Shown here: one piece after another, positions 22,219 through 35,051 of the stretch
Position numbering within the stretch: position 1 is the first letter of the stretch
Layout: each line of letters begins with the position of its first letter
Assembly (NCBI RefSeq): GCF_030269925.1
Contig: NC_085124.1
Location: 3,906,001 to 3,970,000, forward strand
Origin: Bombyx mori
Taxonomy: Eukaryota > Arthropoda > Insecta > Lepidoptera > Bombycidae
Length of the DNA stretch: 64,000 nt
Direction of reading: 5' to 3'
Made by a program: the position numbers and the translations under genes
Notes under the pieces: model-generated
What the model was told of the DNA's origin: nothing
Databases searched by the model: none
Seen by the model: only the letters and a program-made list of their open reading frames with translations

Positions 22219-22566
22219 AAAAACAAAAACTAATGCAATTTAATAAAAGTATTTCGTTCGTTCTATTTCCTAAATAAGAATTAAATGGTTCCTACGACAT
22301 CGGTATAGTCGTATTATTTGATAGGAGTACTCTGTGCGTCTTATGCTTTAGGTCACGACGACTTCTAAACCTAATACACATTCATAGGGCTGAATATGAA
22401 AATGAATTTTCAAAAACCCACAGGGTGCAAAAACTGCTCGCACTAATCAGATTTTTTCGGAATGCGATCTGTTGTATAACACCTCTGATACGTTGTAATA
22501 AACCCAGTCAAAACCATATCTTCGATATATTTTCTTTACTACTACATTAATCTTCTATCTTCTTCT

Positions 22567-22856
22567 TCTATATATATAAAAATGAATTGCTGTTCGTTAG
22601 TCTCGCTAAAACTCACGAAAGGCTGGACTGAGTTGGCTAATTTTGGTCTTGAATTATTCGTGGAAGTCCAGAGAAGGCTTAAAAGGTGGATAAATATGAA
22701 AATGCTCGGAATTAAATAAAAATAACAATTTTGTTTTTCCTTTGATGTGTCCCCCGTCGGACGGATTCCTTGTGTTTGTTTTAAGTTTATTTTAAACAAA
22801 AGCATAGGTATTTTATTTATCGATTAAGGCGCTACGAAGTCTGCCGGGTCAGCTAG
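22567..22856 (+). mobile_element. Non-autonomous Helitron
   Basis: TCTATATATATAAAAATG start and GGGTCAGCTAG end; family of 1320-1590. Confidence 0.7.
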
Positions 22857-22889
22857 TAATAAATAAAACTGATAAAAAAAATGTGCTGA

Positions 22890-23140
22890 TTGAGTATCTT
22901 GTGAGTCCGCACGTGTAGATACCAACCACCCTGCCCATTTTTGCAACGAACCAGTCCGAATGCACTCCGGCTTCAAATAATTGAAACAACCCTTATAGGT
23001 ACTATAAAAATGAGACTTAGATGTCGGGTCTTAAATAGGGTGGTGGTGTTCACGTTGTGATGTCCACGGTCCTGTAAACTATAACCACTTAACACCAGGT
23101 GACCGTGAGCTTGGTCAACGGTATAGCAATAAAAAAATAT
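22890..23140 (+). repeat. Diverged Bm1 SINE
   Basis: Recognisable from TCTTGTGAGTCCGCACG to AACACCAGGTGACCGTGAGC and AGCAATAAAAAA, with many substitutions. Confidence 0.65.
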
Positions 23141-23427
23141 CATATAAAAACTAGTACATATCTCAGACAAGTAAACAGCATAATAAATCACTAATTACGA
23201 ATGATTGTGTGAATGTGGACCAAGGTCTGTCGGTTTCTGACTCCATTGTAAATGAATTACTGTTGTACCTTATATAGTGCTGCTTTTATTGATTTAATAC
23301 ATCGGCTTTGTTCGGTCACGATTTCTTCGTAGGCATCATTTTCAGGGCGATACACTGTGATGACTGTGATAAATTTGTAAACTACGAAAGAAGCTCTCGC
23401 AACATTAGCTTTTTTAAGTAATGAGTT

Positions 23428-23663
23428 TTTTTTTATTGCTTAGATGGGTGGAAGAGCTCACAGCCCACCTGGTGTTAAGTGGTTACTGGAGCCCATAGAC
23501 ATCTACAACGCAAATGCGCCACCCACCTTGAGATATAAGCCCTAAGTATAGTTACAGCGGCTGCCCCACCTTTTAAACCGAAACGCATTACTGCTTCTCG
23601 GGAGAAATAGGCAGGACGGTGGTACCTACCCGTGCGGACTCACAAGAGATTCTACCACCAATA
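23428..23663 (-). repeat. Bm1 SINE, 3' part
   Basis: Reverse Bm1, TTATTGCTTAGATGGGTGG to TTCTACCACCAAT. Confidence 0.8.
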
Positions 23664-23988
23664 TTAAATGCATTCGATTAGAATGGTTGCTTAAACGAGT
23701 GTGTGTACATATATTATGTCGCAGAATGGGCCGATATCTCTATTATTTCTTGACATAGTGGGCAGTCGTGCAAAGATATTGCGCAGCACGAAACGATAAC
23801 AGTTCTGTGACGTCTTCACTCTTCCTAAGTCGGGCAACGAATGTGCTAAGTGCTTCGATTGAATCCGAGCGATGACACCTCGACTCTGCCGAAGCGCACC
23901 ACCTGAAGAGAGCCGATGTTTGACGAGTAGTTGCATCCACTAGGTGGCACGCCTTTGCTTCGTTTGTCGTGTCCGGATGCGAGATATA

Positions 23989-25304
23989 CTTAGTCTGGCC
24001 ATAAATACTGTTACAAAGGAAAACAAAAAAAAATCTATGGCAAATAACATTTATTACTTTTACAGTGTGTTAGTTTAATACATAAATATAAAACAATTTA
24101 AAGTATAAAAACCTTATTCGAAGTGGTCTCCATTGGCTACAATACAGTCCTTTAAACGTTGAGGCCAGTTATCAATAGAAGCACGCACTCTTTCAATGGG
24201 AAAATTTTTCACTGCCAACCGTACGGATTGTTTGAGGGACTCCAAATTATCATGACGTTTAGAGCAAGCCATGCTCTCTAAAACTGACCACAAATCATAA
24301 TCCAGCGGATTAAGATCGGAACTAGACGACGGCCAGTCTTCAGCTCTGATGAAGTCCGAAACGTTCGTTTCCAACCAAGACTGCGTAGACCGAACTTTAT
24401 GACCTGGCGCCGAGTCTTGCTGGAAGGACCATTCTTGATTATTGAACATGGTGTTGTTAAGGGGCTTCACTACCTTCTCAAAAATGGTATCTTGATACAC
24501 TTGTGCCAATGTTTTGATACATTTTTCACAAAAGTATGGCTCTGTCACTCTTTCATAGCTAATACCCCACCAAACCATCACTGAAGTCGGATAGTGCCCA
24601 CGTTGCACTCTGTCGACTTATTGGGAAGCTTCCTTAGAGCTTTGAGCATAAATACGGTCATTTTGTTTGTTAAAATGTTGCTCAATTGTTTCTTTCAAAC
24701 AATTTCTCATCCGTAAACAAAAATTTTCTATGACCTCCCTCTGCGTACCGCTTCAGTAGTTGTTTCGATTTTACCACCCTATTCTCTATTAAATTATCAG
24801 TTAAGAAATGACCAGTACGTCTCTTATAGGTTGCAAGTCCTAAGTCATCTTTTAAAATACGCGACATGGTTCTAGGTGCTATCTTCATCTCCCGAGATAA
24901 AATATTTTGCTTTCGGAAAGGATTTCTTCGAATTATTTCCCTTAATGCTTTGATCACCTTTTTCGTACGAACACTACGTGGACGGCTAGATCTTTTTCTG
25001 TCACAAACAGAGGAGGTCTCGTTGCACCTATTAATAGCCCGGTACACAAACATTTTACTAATACCAAGCATATGGAGAGTTTTAAAAATTGCATTTGGTT
25101 CCATACCTACTTTGTGTAATGCAATCACAGCGATTCGGTTCTCTTTATCACCCCACTCCATTTTAATATCGCAAAATATTATACAATGTATTGACGCCAA
25201 AATGAGAAAACCCAATGAGCAATCATATAAAAATGACAGATTCCAAATTCAAATGTAATATTTTGTTTATTTTTAATTGTAACAGTATTTATGGCCAGTC
25301 TAAA
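23989..25304 (-). mobile_element. maT-type mariner (DD37D) transposon
   Basis: Inverted termini 23989-24016 and 25277-25304 match over 28 bp with about two mismatches (core CTGGCCATAAATACTGTTAC), and TA flanks both ends. Total 1316 bp, the usual size for mariner. The single transposase gene on the minus strand is broken, so the copy is inactive alone. Confidence 0.92.
24114..25161 (-). pseudogene. Broken mariner (maT) transposase
   Basis: Reading from the methionine at 25161 (MEWGDKENRIAVIALHKVGM), the first half has paired helix-turn-helix DNA-binding segments and the first catalytic aspartate (FLFTDEKLF). The frame is lost around 24610-24690, then resumes with VMVWWGIS, QQDSAPGHK (second D) and LNPLDYDLW (third D). 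37 residues separate the second and third D, the maT signature. Damage: a stop after the first part (ERNN) and another before the second part. Confidence 0.88.
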
Positions 25305-25305
25305 T

Positions 25306-27825
25306 ATATATATATATACTTGTATATATATATTTTGCCCGGATATGTTTTGTTTTGCCCGGAAGGAATCATGGCGCGCCTGTTGGCAAACAGTTACCAG
25401 AACCCATAGACCCAATATAACCCAAGTACCATTTTAGAATTCCATAGTGAACGTTAATGTTCCTACTGAAATATCCACGTTCTATTTCTGTACTGCATTA
25501 TATTCTTTTGGCAGAGACAACTAAGAAAGTCCTCAATGACAATCACAAATGAAAACAACCTACACACGCTACTAATTAACTGTATTAATATAAACAGAAC
25601 TGAACTTAAATATGTAACGTACCCCAGGTACGGTATCATCTTGAATATTAAAAGTTTATTTTGCGTGTTACTGTCAAAATATGTAATTCAGACCATTTCT
25701 ATCACAATATACCTATTCGTATCTTTCAAAACAATATCTTCAGAGGTTTTTCCAGTAAGTACCAAATTAATACAAATCTGACGGACCAGTCCGGTTCGTC
25801 TGCGTATCTAATTGTGAAATAACAATAAGTAAATAATAAAATCATGTTAAATTATATAACACGACTTTGAATACCTACTAATTGTAAGTTTGAATCTCAG
25901 GGATTTCTGAAATCAATTCACAAAATCAACTCACAGAAACAATGTTACCCCCCCTGGCTGAGCATTTGTTCGCCCACCTGTCCTACTGAATCTGGAAAGC
26001 CCTTCAAAAAATATATAGAATACAATTTTTATCGTATCTTCATCGACAAAATCTCAAACAATAATAACATAATCTGCAATAATAGTTAATGGAGCATACG
26101 AACTGCATTGTAGATTCCAATGTCTCGTAAACTTGGAAATTCAAATCCTCGTTGCGAAAGGCAAACTTAACCGATTGTTGCCATTGAACCTAGCTGATAA
26201 ACCATAATAAAGGTCGCTGTGCTGTTTCATTTGAAAATTCAAAATAATTACGCAAGTCTTAGACAGTCTTAGTGCTCCTTAGTTTCGTGTTTCGTGCCGG
26301 CAGCCGTGTCGTGTGGACGTGTGAATAGCGTTCTATTATCTTTATCGTTTCCTCGTATTCAATAAATATAAAAAGGTAAATATTATTTTGCATTGAGTAT
26401 TCGTTATTATTCATCGTTCGTTTAACAAATTGATTTGAGTGATTGATTTTTAAATCCAAGACTTATGTTTGTTTCACAGTCAATAAACATAGTACACGTA
26501 CTATATTTAGTATCATTGTTTCAATGAGATAACTAATAGGAAATAATGGTTACCATTTGTCGAAGTCCATTTTATTTTAGAAGATTTGTTCAGTGCCTGT
26601 GTATTACCTTGATTCGTATTATGGCGACATTCTTTGTAATTTTTCTCGAACTGTTGCAACTGTTATTCGTTTACTTGTATTCTAATTGTGCTACGTGTAT
26701 TTAATTCGTTTTATTTGAAATCAATGAAAGTAGTAGTGGTTTCAAGTACTTTGCTAATATTGGTGAAAAATATTAAGTAAATGCTCAATAGAGTTCCGGC
26801 ATAGAATTACGAAAAAGAAACGGGTCGCCATTACAAATTGTTCTTTATACGATATCTCTGTTATGCGGCTATACAAACTGATAAAACAATCGAAAATTGG
26901 TATTTGTTTCCTCGTGTGGCATTCGAGTCCGAAGTCTAATAAACACGGATTTTTATCTTCATTCAATAATTAAAGTCTCGAGCTGATCTGCGAACTTACA
27001 AAATTCAATGAAAACCCGTTGGTCTTTTGACACTCAAATACCGAAATGGTTTGAAGAAAATTTGAAGGATTATTTAAAAAGTCACCTAATTTTCTCGAAG
27101 AAGGCTTTCAAGCGCAGCTCGGTAATATTAATCCGTAATTAGCATAACGCTATTTATTTACATAGGGTTCAACGTCCGACATTGGTACTCGTGTCGAAAT
27201 CGCAGCGAGTTTACAAACTCGAAACCACTTTAAGAGACCTCTCTTTCCTTCCTCTTAAGATTGAAAAAGACCGCGTTCGTTGGATTTGCCAACTGGTTTG
27301 TTCTTTAGGCATCGTAACTGTTAGAAGTGCAATGTTCAAGATCAATGTAATTTCGAAATGGATTGCTTAAGTTTCGCTATCAGTTTGTAAATAAATAACG
27401 CCATGTATTGGAAATATTCTTATTCAAAAAACAGATTATATATCGCCTATATCGTTTTAATTTTGTTATTTGCGCCATTTTAAACACTACAGTTTTCGTG
27501 GTCACGGACGACGGAGATAAAACTGCAAAAGTATTTATTATTATGTTAACGACTTGTGAAAATCGAATTAAATACTATTGTGTATATTTTTTATACAATA
27601 AAATCTAATACTATAGATGTAGTATAAAAAAGAATGCGAGTATTGCATACACGTATAATATAGTAATACTTGTTATTAGTAGTATAATAATCTCACCACA
27701 CCCTTTGCAAATGTTTGTATTGTAGAAATCTATCTACCCACAATTGTAATATCGACTTACAATCTCTGAAACGAACAAAACCAACAAGATCCATAGGCTA
27801 GTGCGCAAGTTAACATTATTATTAT
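25306..27825. other. Intergenic; small jockey tail at 25947-26012
   Basis: Begins with a TATATA microsatellite. 25947-26012 matches the 3' end of the jockey-like LINE (TGGCTGAGCATTTGTTCGCCC). A GC-richer stretch at 26262-26375 ends in AAAAAG|GTAAAT and could be an untranslated first exon, but nothing proves it. The rest holds no supported gene. Confidence 0.4.
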
Positions 27826-28062
27826 TATTTTTATTGCGTAGACGGGTGGACGAGCTCACAGCCCACCTGGTGTTAAGTGGTTACTGGAGCCACAACGTAA
27901 CTACGCCACCCACCCTGAGATATAATTATGTTCTAAGGTCTCAGTATAGTTACAACGGCTGCCCCACCCTTCAAACCGAAACGCGTTACTGCTTCACGGC
28001 AGAAATAGGCAGGGCGGTGGTACCCACCCGCGCGGACTCCCAAGAGGTCCTACCACCCGTAA
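27826..28062 (-). repeat. Bm1 SINE, 3' part
   Basis: Reverse Bm1, TTATTGCGTAGACGGGTGG to TCCTACCACCCGTAA. Confidence 0.85.
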
Positions 28063-29259
28063 TATAACATTACCAAAATTATGGTATGTTAAGTGTTTTG
28101 TTAGTATTTGTTGAAAATCATTTACCAAGAGGCCTTTGCACATTCCACAGAACTACTAGAACATTCGTAAATTCGCCTGTCAATCGCCATTACATACCTT
28201 CTTTCATTAAACGGCAAAGTTCTCAATAAACAAAAACATTAAGATATAATCAAGGTAGTCACATTTTCGTGAATAATCTTCTAGATTTAACATTCTTTGT
28301 GCGTATTAATTATTTTTATCATTTAATTACTCTCGACTGTCCTTATTGTAGTGCAATGTGCGATAATAGTACACATCTTGTTTAGATATGGAGAATATTC
28401 ACTTATAAGTAATACTTTTAAGTTGTTTATGGATTAAATTATAATAGGACAGTAAATTGTGAAGCTTGGCCTGCTTAGATCGGATATAAGTGGGGTTTGG
28501 GAAAATTATTCTCGTGGCTTACAATGAGAATCTTTAGGCCAACTTAATCTAGATACATCTAAGAGCACAATAATGATGATTGACACTGAAATATATACTC
28601 TTCCGCAACTTACAAGATTGCTAGGTTCGAAATTCGAAGACAAGTTAATCTACTAGCAGTGTGACAACATGCGAGTAGTAAATGGAAAATGATTTGCTAC
28701 AGGAATATTGTTCTAGCGCTTTTTAAAACTATTTCTGAACATTAAAAACGTGTCACACATTTTTATCAATCTAGTTAAATTATATACTTATAACATTTTG
28801 GAATAGAACAAATAAATTATTGTCCGAAGCCTTCCATAATTGAATACTCAGATTGAACGACATTTATACGATAGTCACTAATCAGAGAATGAAACCTACA
28901 CAATGCCTTAGACAAATCACAATAGAGATATAGGCATAAAACAGATCGTTGTATTAAAATTTATTGCTTTTATCCCTTAAATTTTTTAAGACAAGTCACC
29001 TGCTTTACGTTTAACTTGCTATATCACTAATTGGTGGAGATAAAGTGAGATATAGCCGATATGTCGAGTCTTTCTTAGGGCAACAGCTTAATTTTGCATA
29101 TTGCTGTTCGAAACAGGACTCAGAAACGAACTCATGAGTTTCCCTTACCACGCGTAACTTTTTAATAACATAATTTGGTTGCTTTAAAATACGCCCTTGA
29201 AAAATCCATACTAAAAGACATGTTATAGAATTACAGAAACACCGTCAAGGGAAGTTTTT
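28063..29259. other. Intergenic, nothing recognised
   Basis: AT-rich with no supported gene or repeat. Confidence 0.5.
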
Positions 29260-29391
29260 TTAATTATTTTTTTATTGCCCTTGTAGGCAGACGAGCATAC
29301 GGCCCATCTGATGGTGTATGGTTACCGTCGCCCATGGACTTCAGCAACGTCAGGGGCAGAGCCAAGCCGCTGCCTACCGCTAAAAAGTTCA
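29260..29391 (-). mobile_element. CR1/jockey-like LINE 3' end
   Basis: Reverse copy of the TAGGCAGCGGCTTGGCTCTG...ACAAGGGCAATAAAA tail. Confidence 0.75.
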
Positions 29392-29424
29392 AAATTCCCT
29401 TGTAAACATGCATTGTACATAAAC

Positions 29425-29625
29425 ATATGCCCACTGAGTTTCTCGCAGAATTTTTTCAATGGGTCGCGATTCCGATGCGGTGGTAGATTCTGTGAAGAAC
29501 TGCTCTTTCTAGGGCTAGTCTTAGCAAATTCTCTCAGGTTGAGCCTGTGAGCTCACCTATCCATCCGCGCGTAACTGGAATAGTCCCTTAGGCTACATAT
29601 GAAATAGGTAGGGGTAAAAAGATAC
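29425..29625 (+). mobile_element. Truncated LINE tail
   Basis: CCCACTGAGTTTCTCGCAG to TAGTCCCTTAGGCTAC and an A-rich end; family of 10876-11878. Confidence 0.7.
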
Positions 29626-29812
29626 ATAATTATATTGGTACACACCGAAATAAATGGACTCTTAAAAGCGCTGAAGAGCACGGAAATCTAGATGACGTCA
29701 TCTTCGGTGGTATCACGAAAATTACTTGAATGTTTACGTATATGACACTCATTTTGGTTATACCCACGGCATCTGCCTACTAATGTAAACAGTACTATTC
29801 CCAGATCTTGTT

Positions 29813-30063
29813 ACTGGCGGTAGGACCTCTTGTGAGTCCGCGCGGGTAGGTACCACCGCCCTGCCTATTTCTGCCGTGAAGCAGTAATGCGTTTCGGTTT
29901 GAAGGGTGGGGTAGCCGTTGTAACTATACTGAGATCTTAGAACTTATATCTCAAGGTGGGTGGCGCATTTACGTTGTAGATGTCCATGGGCTCCAGTAAC
30001 CACTTAACTAACATCAGGTGGGCTGTGAGCTCGTCCACCCATCTAAGCAATAAAAAAAAAAAA
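29813..30063 (+). repeat. Bm1 SINE, 3' part
   Basis: ACTGGCGGTAGGACCTCTTG to CATCTAAGCAATAAAAAAAA. AGATCTTGT before it and AGATCTGT after the tail may be a decayed target duplication. Confidence 0.85.
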
Positions 30064-30688
30064 GATCTGTCTAACTCGTTTTATTGTGTGTTTACGACTT
30101 ATCTCAAACGCTTGTCTTTTTTTTAATGTGGTAGATTTATTGATAGCCTTTCATAAGACTTTAGACAGCTTGGAATTAGAAACACTGACTGAAAGATAAT
30201 AGTCCACCTTTTATAGTCTATGTAAGGTATAATTTACTTCCTTTTGTCACTTATATAAAAGTACTCATAATCTTTTGGATATAAATTCAGAATTAGAATG
30301 AAGTAATGAAAGTAGCATAGTAAAATCTTATAAGATACACACGAGTAAAAATATCTTATACGAACTCCCGTATGGAGTATCTTTTTATTAAATTTAAGTG
30401 GGCAATTGCGGCCAGCGTATGCAGTGTTCTTGGTTGCAAATAATTTTAAATTGGTGTCGCTCACACTGTTGCAATGCTGGATCTTAATATAGAATGTTTT
30501 ATAGAGCATAATGTATGAATGGTCTAAATTTATATCGCAAATAGTATAGTCCAATTAATAATGATGATGATGATAGTGATATCTCATATCGAGTTGCATA
30601 TTGGTTTGGCATAAATCTTACGACCTGTCTGTCTAACGTCTGCCGGAGAATAGTATCGTTGGCATAAGAAGACAGTAGACGAAGTTGC
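30064..30688. other. Intergenic, nothing recognised
   Basis: No supported gene or repeat. Confidence 0.4.
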
Positions 30689-30801
30689 GATAGGCAGCGG
30701 CTTGGCTCTGCCCCTGGCATTGCTGAAGTCCATGGGCGACGGTAACCACTCACCATCAGGTGGGCCGTATGCTCGTCTGCCTACAAGGGCAATAAAAAAA
30801 A
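30689..30801 (+). mobile_element. CR1/jockey-like LINE 3' end
   Basis: GATAGGCAGCGGCTTGGCTC to CTACAAGGGCAATAAAAAAA. Confidence 0.8.
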
Positions 30802-31371
30802 ATAGTTTCTTAGTAACCTTTTAACGCCACCCACGGGAAGATATCTTTTTATTACCGGAAGATACCCGGGTACCACACAGCTCCAATATCGATTCTAAGT
30901 TTCTTATTATTTGTAATGCAAAAAATTATGATAAAGACTACAATTTTGCAGTATTATTGGGTAATTTAGAGAAAAGAAACAAATGAATAAAATTACATCA
31001 TCAAAAATGCTTTGCGGGACAAGAATAGTTATTTTTTCATCTCGCGAAATTTCAGTATTTTATGTTTTTTGTTTAAATTCAAATAAATATGTAACAAATT
31101 TCACAGAATTGTTCCATTGTCTTAAACAATTCGGCAAATATATGATTTATCTAACGGAATTCATTTTTACTTACGGAATAAATGTTAGTCTTCAAATTGA
31201 CATAAAAATTATTATTAACCTCTCGATTTTAGTTATTAATTTTTTTTATTGTGTTCATTTTGTTCGTTTTGTTGGTCGATCCAAATATTATTAAATTGAT
31301 ATAATATATCATCCAATAATAACATTTGACTTTAAAAAAAAAACAGTCTAACAAAACTTTTCAATTAGAAT
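30802..31371. other. Intergenic, nothing recognised
   Basis: A 103-codon open frame at 30983-31294 has an AT-driven composition (N, I, F, Y, K) and no motif. I do not call it a gene. Confidence 0.4.
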
Positions 31372-31575
31372 TTGGTGGCATTGTAACCGTATACCTAAGT
31401 ATCACCAGCCTGTGTTTTTTGCTGCGAAGCAGGCATGCGTTCCGGCTCGACCTGTTGGGACGGCCGTTATCCAATTAAAACATAGACCTCACGTCTCAAG
31501 GTGGGTGGCGGCATTCACTTCGCGACTTCTGCTGGCTCCGTTAACCTCTGAACACAATGTGGGCCACAAGTTCGT
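31372..31575 (+). repeat. Old Bm1-related SINE
   Basis: GCTGCGAAGCAGGCATGCGTTCCG and TCTCAAGGTGGGTGGCGGCAT mark a strongly diverged copy. Confidence 0.5.
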
Positions 31576-31625
31576 TTTACCCATCAAATCAATAATTTAA
31601 AATGTGTATGAGGTCCGGTTCATCA

Positions 31626-31798
31626 GTGTGCTTAGTGCGAGTTTTTTAACGTTCTCGATAGCGTAAAAGTTAGCCCAATTTTGTATGCAGTTGGAACAGC
31701 GCCCCTAGTGGCAAACGTAGGCAAACGATCACAGTCCATACAAATATGAACTAACTTTTACGCTATCGAGAACGTTAAAAAACTAGCACTAAGCACAC
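31626..31798. mobile_element. Long-TIR MITE, family E, complete
   Basis: The left arm GTGTGCTTAGTGCGAGTTTT... is repeated in reverse at the right end (AAGCACAC at 31791-31798); the arms pair over about 47 bp with one mismatch. The interior holds GCGCCCCTAGTGGCAAACG. A second complete copy is at 55714-55886; half copies are at 11958, 43099, 45553 and 57792. Confidence 0.85.
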
Positions 31799-32269
31799 AG
31801 AACGATAATGCCGCTACCTGCCTAGAGATAAGAGGAAATATTTGTTAGTCGAAACAAAACGTGCTCGGCTGTTACAAATTAAGTATAAAAACAAAATGAT
31901 TTCAACAAAATTTAGACAAAAAGGTTACCTTGGGAAGTGCACGGCTGTAATGCCCAAATTTGTTACACTATACATGAAAATAATTGTACAAAAAATATCG
32001 GCAGTGGAGTCGGATTTATATTTTTTGTAAATCTCTTCAATATCGATTTTATTCGTTTTTGTTCTCTTCACGAAATCTAGAACTTCAGAAAATAAGTTTT
32101 AGAAGAAATTAATTCGATTTCGATTAAGAAATTAATAATTCGAGCGATATTTCACATTTCGTCTGGACAAGTTATATGGGTTTAAAAGTCTATCAAATCC
32201 ATAAGCTCAAATAAATGAAGCTTATTAGTCATTATTGACCTGACAACGTTTTATAATTCGATGGAACCG

Positions 32270-32520
32270 GCTGCACGCACGAAAAAACATGACTCATTGA
32301 GGCGTTCCATTTAAGGCTTGAAGTGCAAGCGAGAGCGCGCAACGAGCGACAAAGAGGCACAATCGGCCTCCGCGTTCGGCATCTGTCTCTCTCCTGCTTG
32401 AGTGAGCGATGTATTCACGTGGACAGCTGCTATACAATAATACATTTACATGTTTTCGTCAAGTATGAAGTTCAGTGAAAAGTGAATGTGGTGTTAATTG
32501 TCCATACAAAATATATATCA
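32270..32520 (+). promoter_or_regulatory. Possible promoter or untranslated first exon of pyruvate carboxylase
   Basis: A local rise in GC and CpG (GCGAGAGCGCGCAACGAGCG) in AT-rich DNA, with CACGTG near 32418 and an initiator-like TTCAGTG near 32470, about 2.8 kb before the start codon. No transcript evidence; it is only the best-looking segment upstream. Confidence 0.2.
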
Positions 32521-33006
32521 AACAAATAAAATTAAAATTTTCTTTTGAAAAATGAAACCATTCCATCAGTATTTTCTTATGACGTTGTCACGTTCAACTA
32601 TCGTCAGTAAGCCGACTTTACAGGCAACCGTTTTTTATTTTTATTTTTTAAATGATTTGTAAGACAAAATCAGAAAGTGCCATCTGAGAACAAAACATCC
32701 CAAGTCTCGGTGTCAAGAAATATATACTGCGTAACGAATAGAAATATAACAAGTTAAGATCAAAATACTAGTAACAAATGGGTTTTACGGAAGCGCTTGT
32801 TAAAGTTAAGTAAATAGTCGAAAACGAAAATGGCCACGAAATTCAATAGTGTCACTGATTTCCTAATTTAAAATAGTTGAGTTACCTAATTGTGTATTCG
32901 GCAACAGAGCGGTACAGAAAAGGACAGATTGTGTATATAATCATAATCTCATTGAATGTGGAACTATAATTTAAACCAAATTTCAATTCGTATTTTTATA
33001 ACATAA
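32521..33006. other. Intergenic, nothing recognised
   Basis: No supported feature. Confidence 0.4.
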
Positions 33007-33207
33007 CTAGCGACCCGCCCTCGCTTCGCTTCGGAAACTGTAATTTATTATTGATTTCTCCACTAATGGATGTTATTATACATATAAACTATCCTCTTCA
33101 AACACTTTATCTATAAAAAAAACCGCATTAAAATCCGTTGCGTAGTTTTAAAGATTTAAGCATACATAGGGACAGAGAAAGCGACTTTGTTTTATACTAT
33201 GTAGTGA
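33007..33207 (-). mobile_element. Non-autonomous Helitron
   Basis: Reversed: starts TCACTACATAGTATAAAACA and ends in GGGCGGGTCGCTAG, a very common lepidopteran Helitron shape. Confidence 0.7.
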
Positions 33208-34628
33208 AGGACAAATATACCAACAAACAAAATCTACTTTAATTAGAAAGGTTATTAAATTATGCTGAGTAATATAAATAAATATAAAATATAAATAATA
33301 TACATGCTGAGTAACCTGTAGGTACTGTGAGCACGACCTTTATTTATTTCGGAATAAACAACATTAGGCTTCATTAACATCTCTGTAAGGAATTTTCTGT
33401 AAAGATATGCCTTTTAAAAATTAGCAGCTTGGACTTTTTGGTTATGATTAGACGGTTTCTCGAATAATTTCTATTTTACATCATTGATTCTAAATCATTC
33501 GTCGATAGAAGTATCTTGGACATTAATCGGTGCAATTTGTTTTAATAAACAATAATAAACGCGATTTTCACCTCAAGATTGAAGTAATTTTCCCTGAAGG
33601 TTTTTATGCTAGGACGAACTCTTTAGCACCTTTCACCTAGAGTAAACTAGATGACATTTGACAAAACAATTTGTCATGAGTGAATCTTGGGCCGCAGAAT
33701 TAAGTGGATAACAGAGAAAATTAAACACAAAAGCTCACATCGTTCGATGTTCAGGACACCATTTTCAATCGTAAATCTGCCTTACGTCACGTGTGTCTAT
33801 AAATGAATGTTCTGTATAAACAAGTACTTATTGCCCTGATAATTTTCATGTTACAAAAGGTAATATTCATGTAATCCATCCAATAATCTTAAAATTATTT
33901 AATAGTAGTCAATAATGTGGGCACAATGTTTAATGACACTTGGAGGTTAAAAGCAAGTTTCTCGCAATGTCATTTAGGTCACTCAGTCAGCAGAAGGCGT
34001 AATATTATACATACTTGTGATATGCTGTTTTTATGATGTAAATGTTTTGCACGAAACGAAAAGTGAACGTTTGTTTTAAGTGCACTTTAGTGCTTGCATT
34101 GAATTTGCTAAAAGGAAATTTGAAAGTAAATAAACAAAACGATTTGAAGGAAAAAACTCATCGGTTTTCATAGAGATAACTTGAAACGTTGCGATAAGGA
34201 ACGCATTATTTTTGTACTATAATATCACTTCAAAGAATTTCCTAATTGGAAATTTTTTAATGACAAAGTGATTAAACTTAGCTCAAATTAAGGAAAATGA
34301 TGAAATGATAATAATTATTAATGATTACAATTACAATTTTTCCACATTTTTGGGGTAGCCGACATTGCGATCTAATCTAATTATTATTTCTGAAGTTCGT
34401 GAACATTCTGAATTTGCAATGCCGCATAGGATCACATTACGGTAATAAATAGAACTAAAATTATATAGGTATTTAAAAATATCGACATATTTTTATTTGC
34501 AGAAGTGTGCCTCAGCGCTCACAAAAATACATGTCCGTGAACCACACAAGCTTTTGAAATCATTTTTCATATAAAAAAATACAAGGCTTAGATGTTCAAG
34601 TATTGATTCAATAGTTACCATTTATAAA
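33208..34628. other. Intergenic, nothing recognised
   Basis: AT-rich and without supported features. Confidence 0.45.
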
Positions 34629-34935
34629 CTAGCTTTCTGCTCGTAGTTTCGCTCGCTTGGACTATACTCGTAGATTTCGTGGGAGAAGATCCCTGCGTAG
34701 CGCTGGTCTTCTCTGGTTGAAAGGTAGCCTGTAGTATTTCTCGGGGCTCAAAATAATTTTCATACCGACTTTCCTTAACTTAAAATCTTGTCAACACTCG
34801 TAGTTACTGTGGTGATAACTTACGATGCCTCTGTCCTACATAGTTCTGTCGTGAAGCAAACATGCGTGCCAATTGGAACGATCGAACGTTTTTAAGGTGG
34901 TAGTAGCATTTACCTTATAGCCTTTAGTTCATGAA
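34629..34935. repeat. Helitron-like end and an old SINE-like stretch
   Basis: 34629 onward, CTAGCTTTCTGCTCGTAGTT resembles a reversed Helitron 3' end. 34800-34935 vaguely follows Bm1 (GTCGTGAAGCAAACATGCGTG, AAGGTGGTAGTAGCATTTAC). Confidence 0.35.
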
Positions 34936-35051
34936 GCTCAGGTATCATTCGTACGTCTATAGACATCTATAGATGTCTGGGGACCAAAGGGCCTGAAGTA
35001 ATAAATTATTATAATACATGTTATGTAATACTTTCTTTCCGTTTGTTACAG

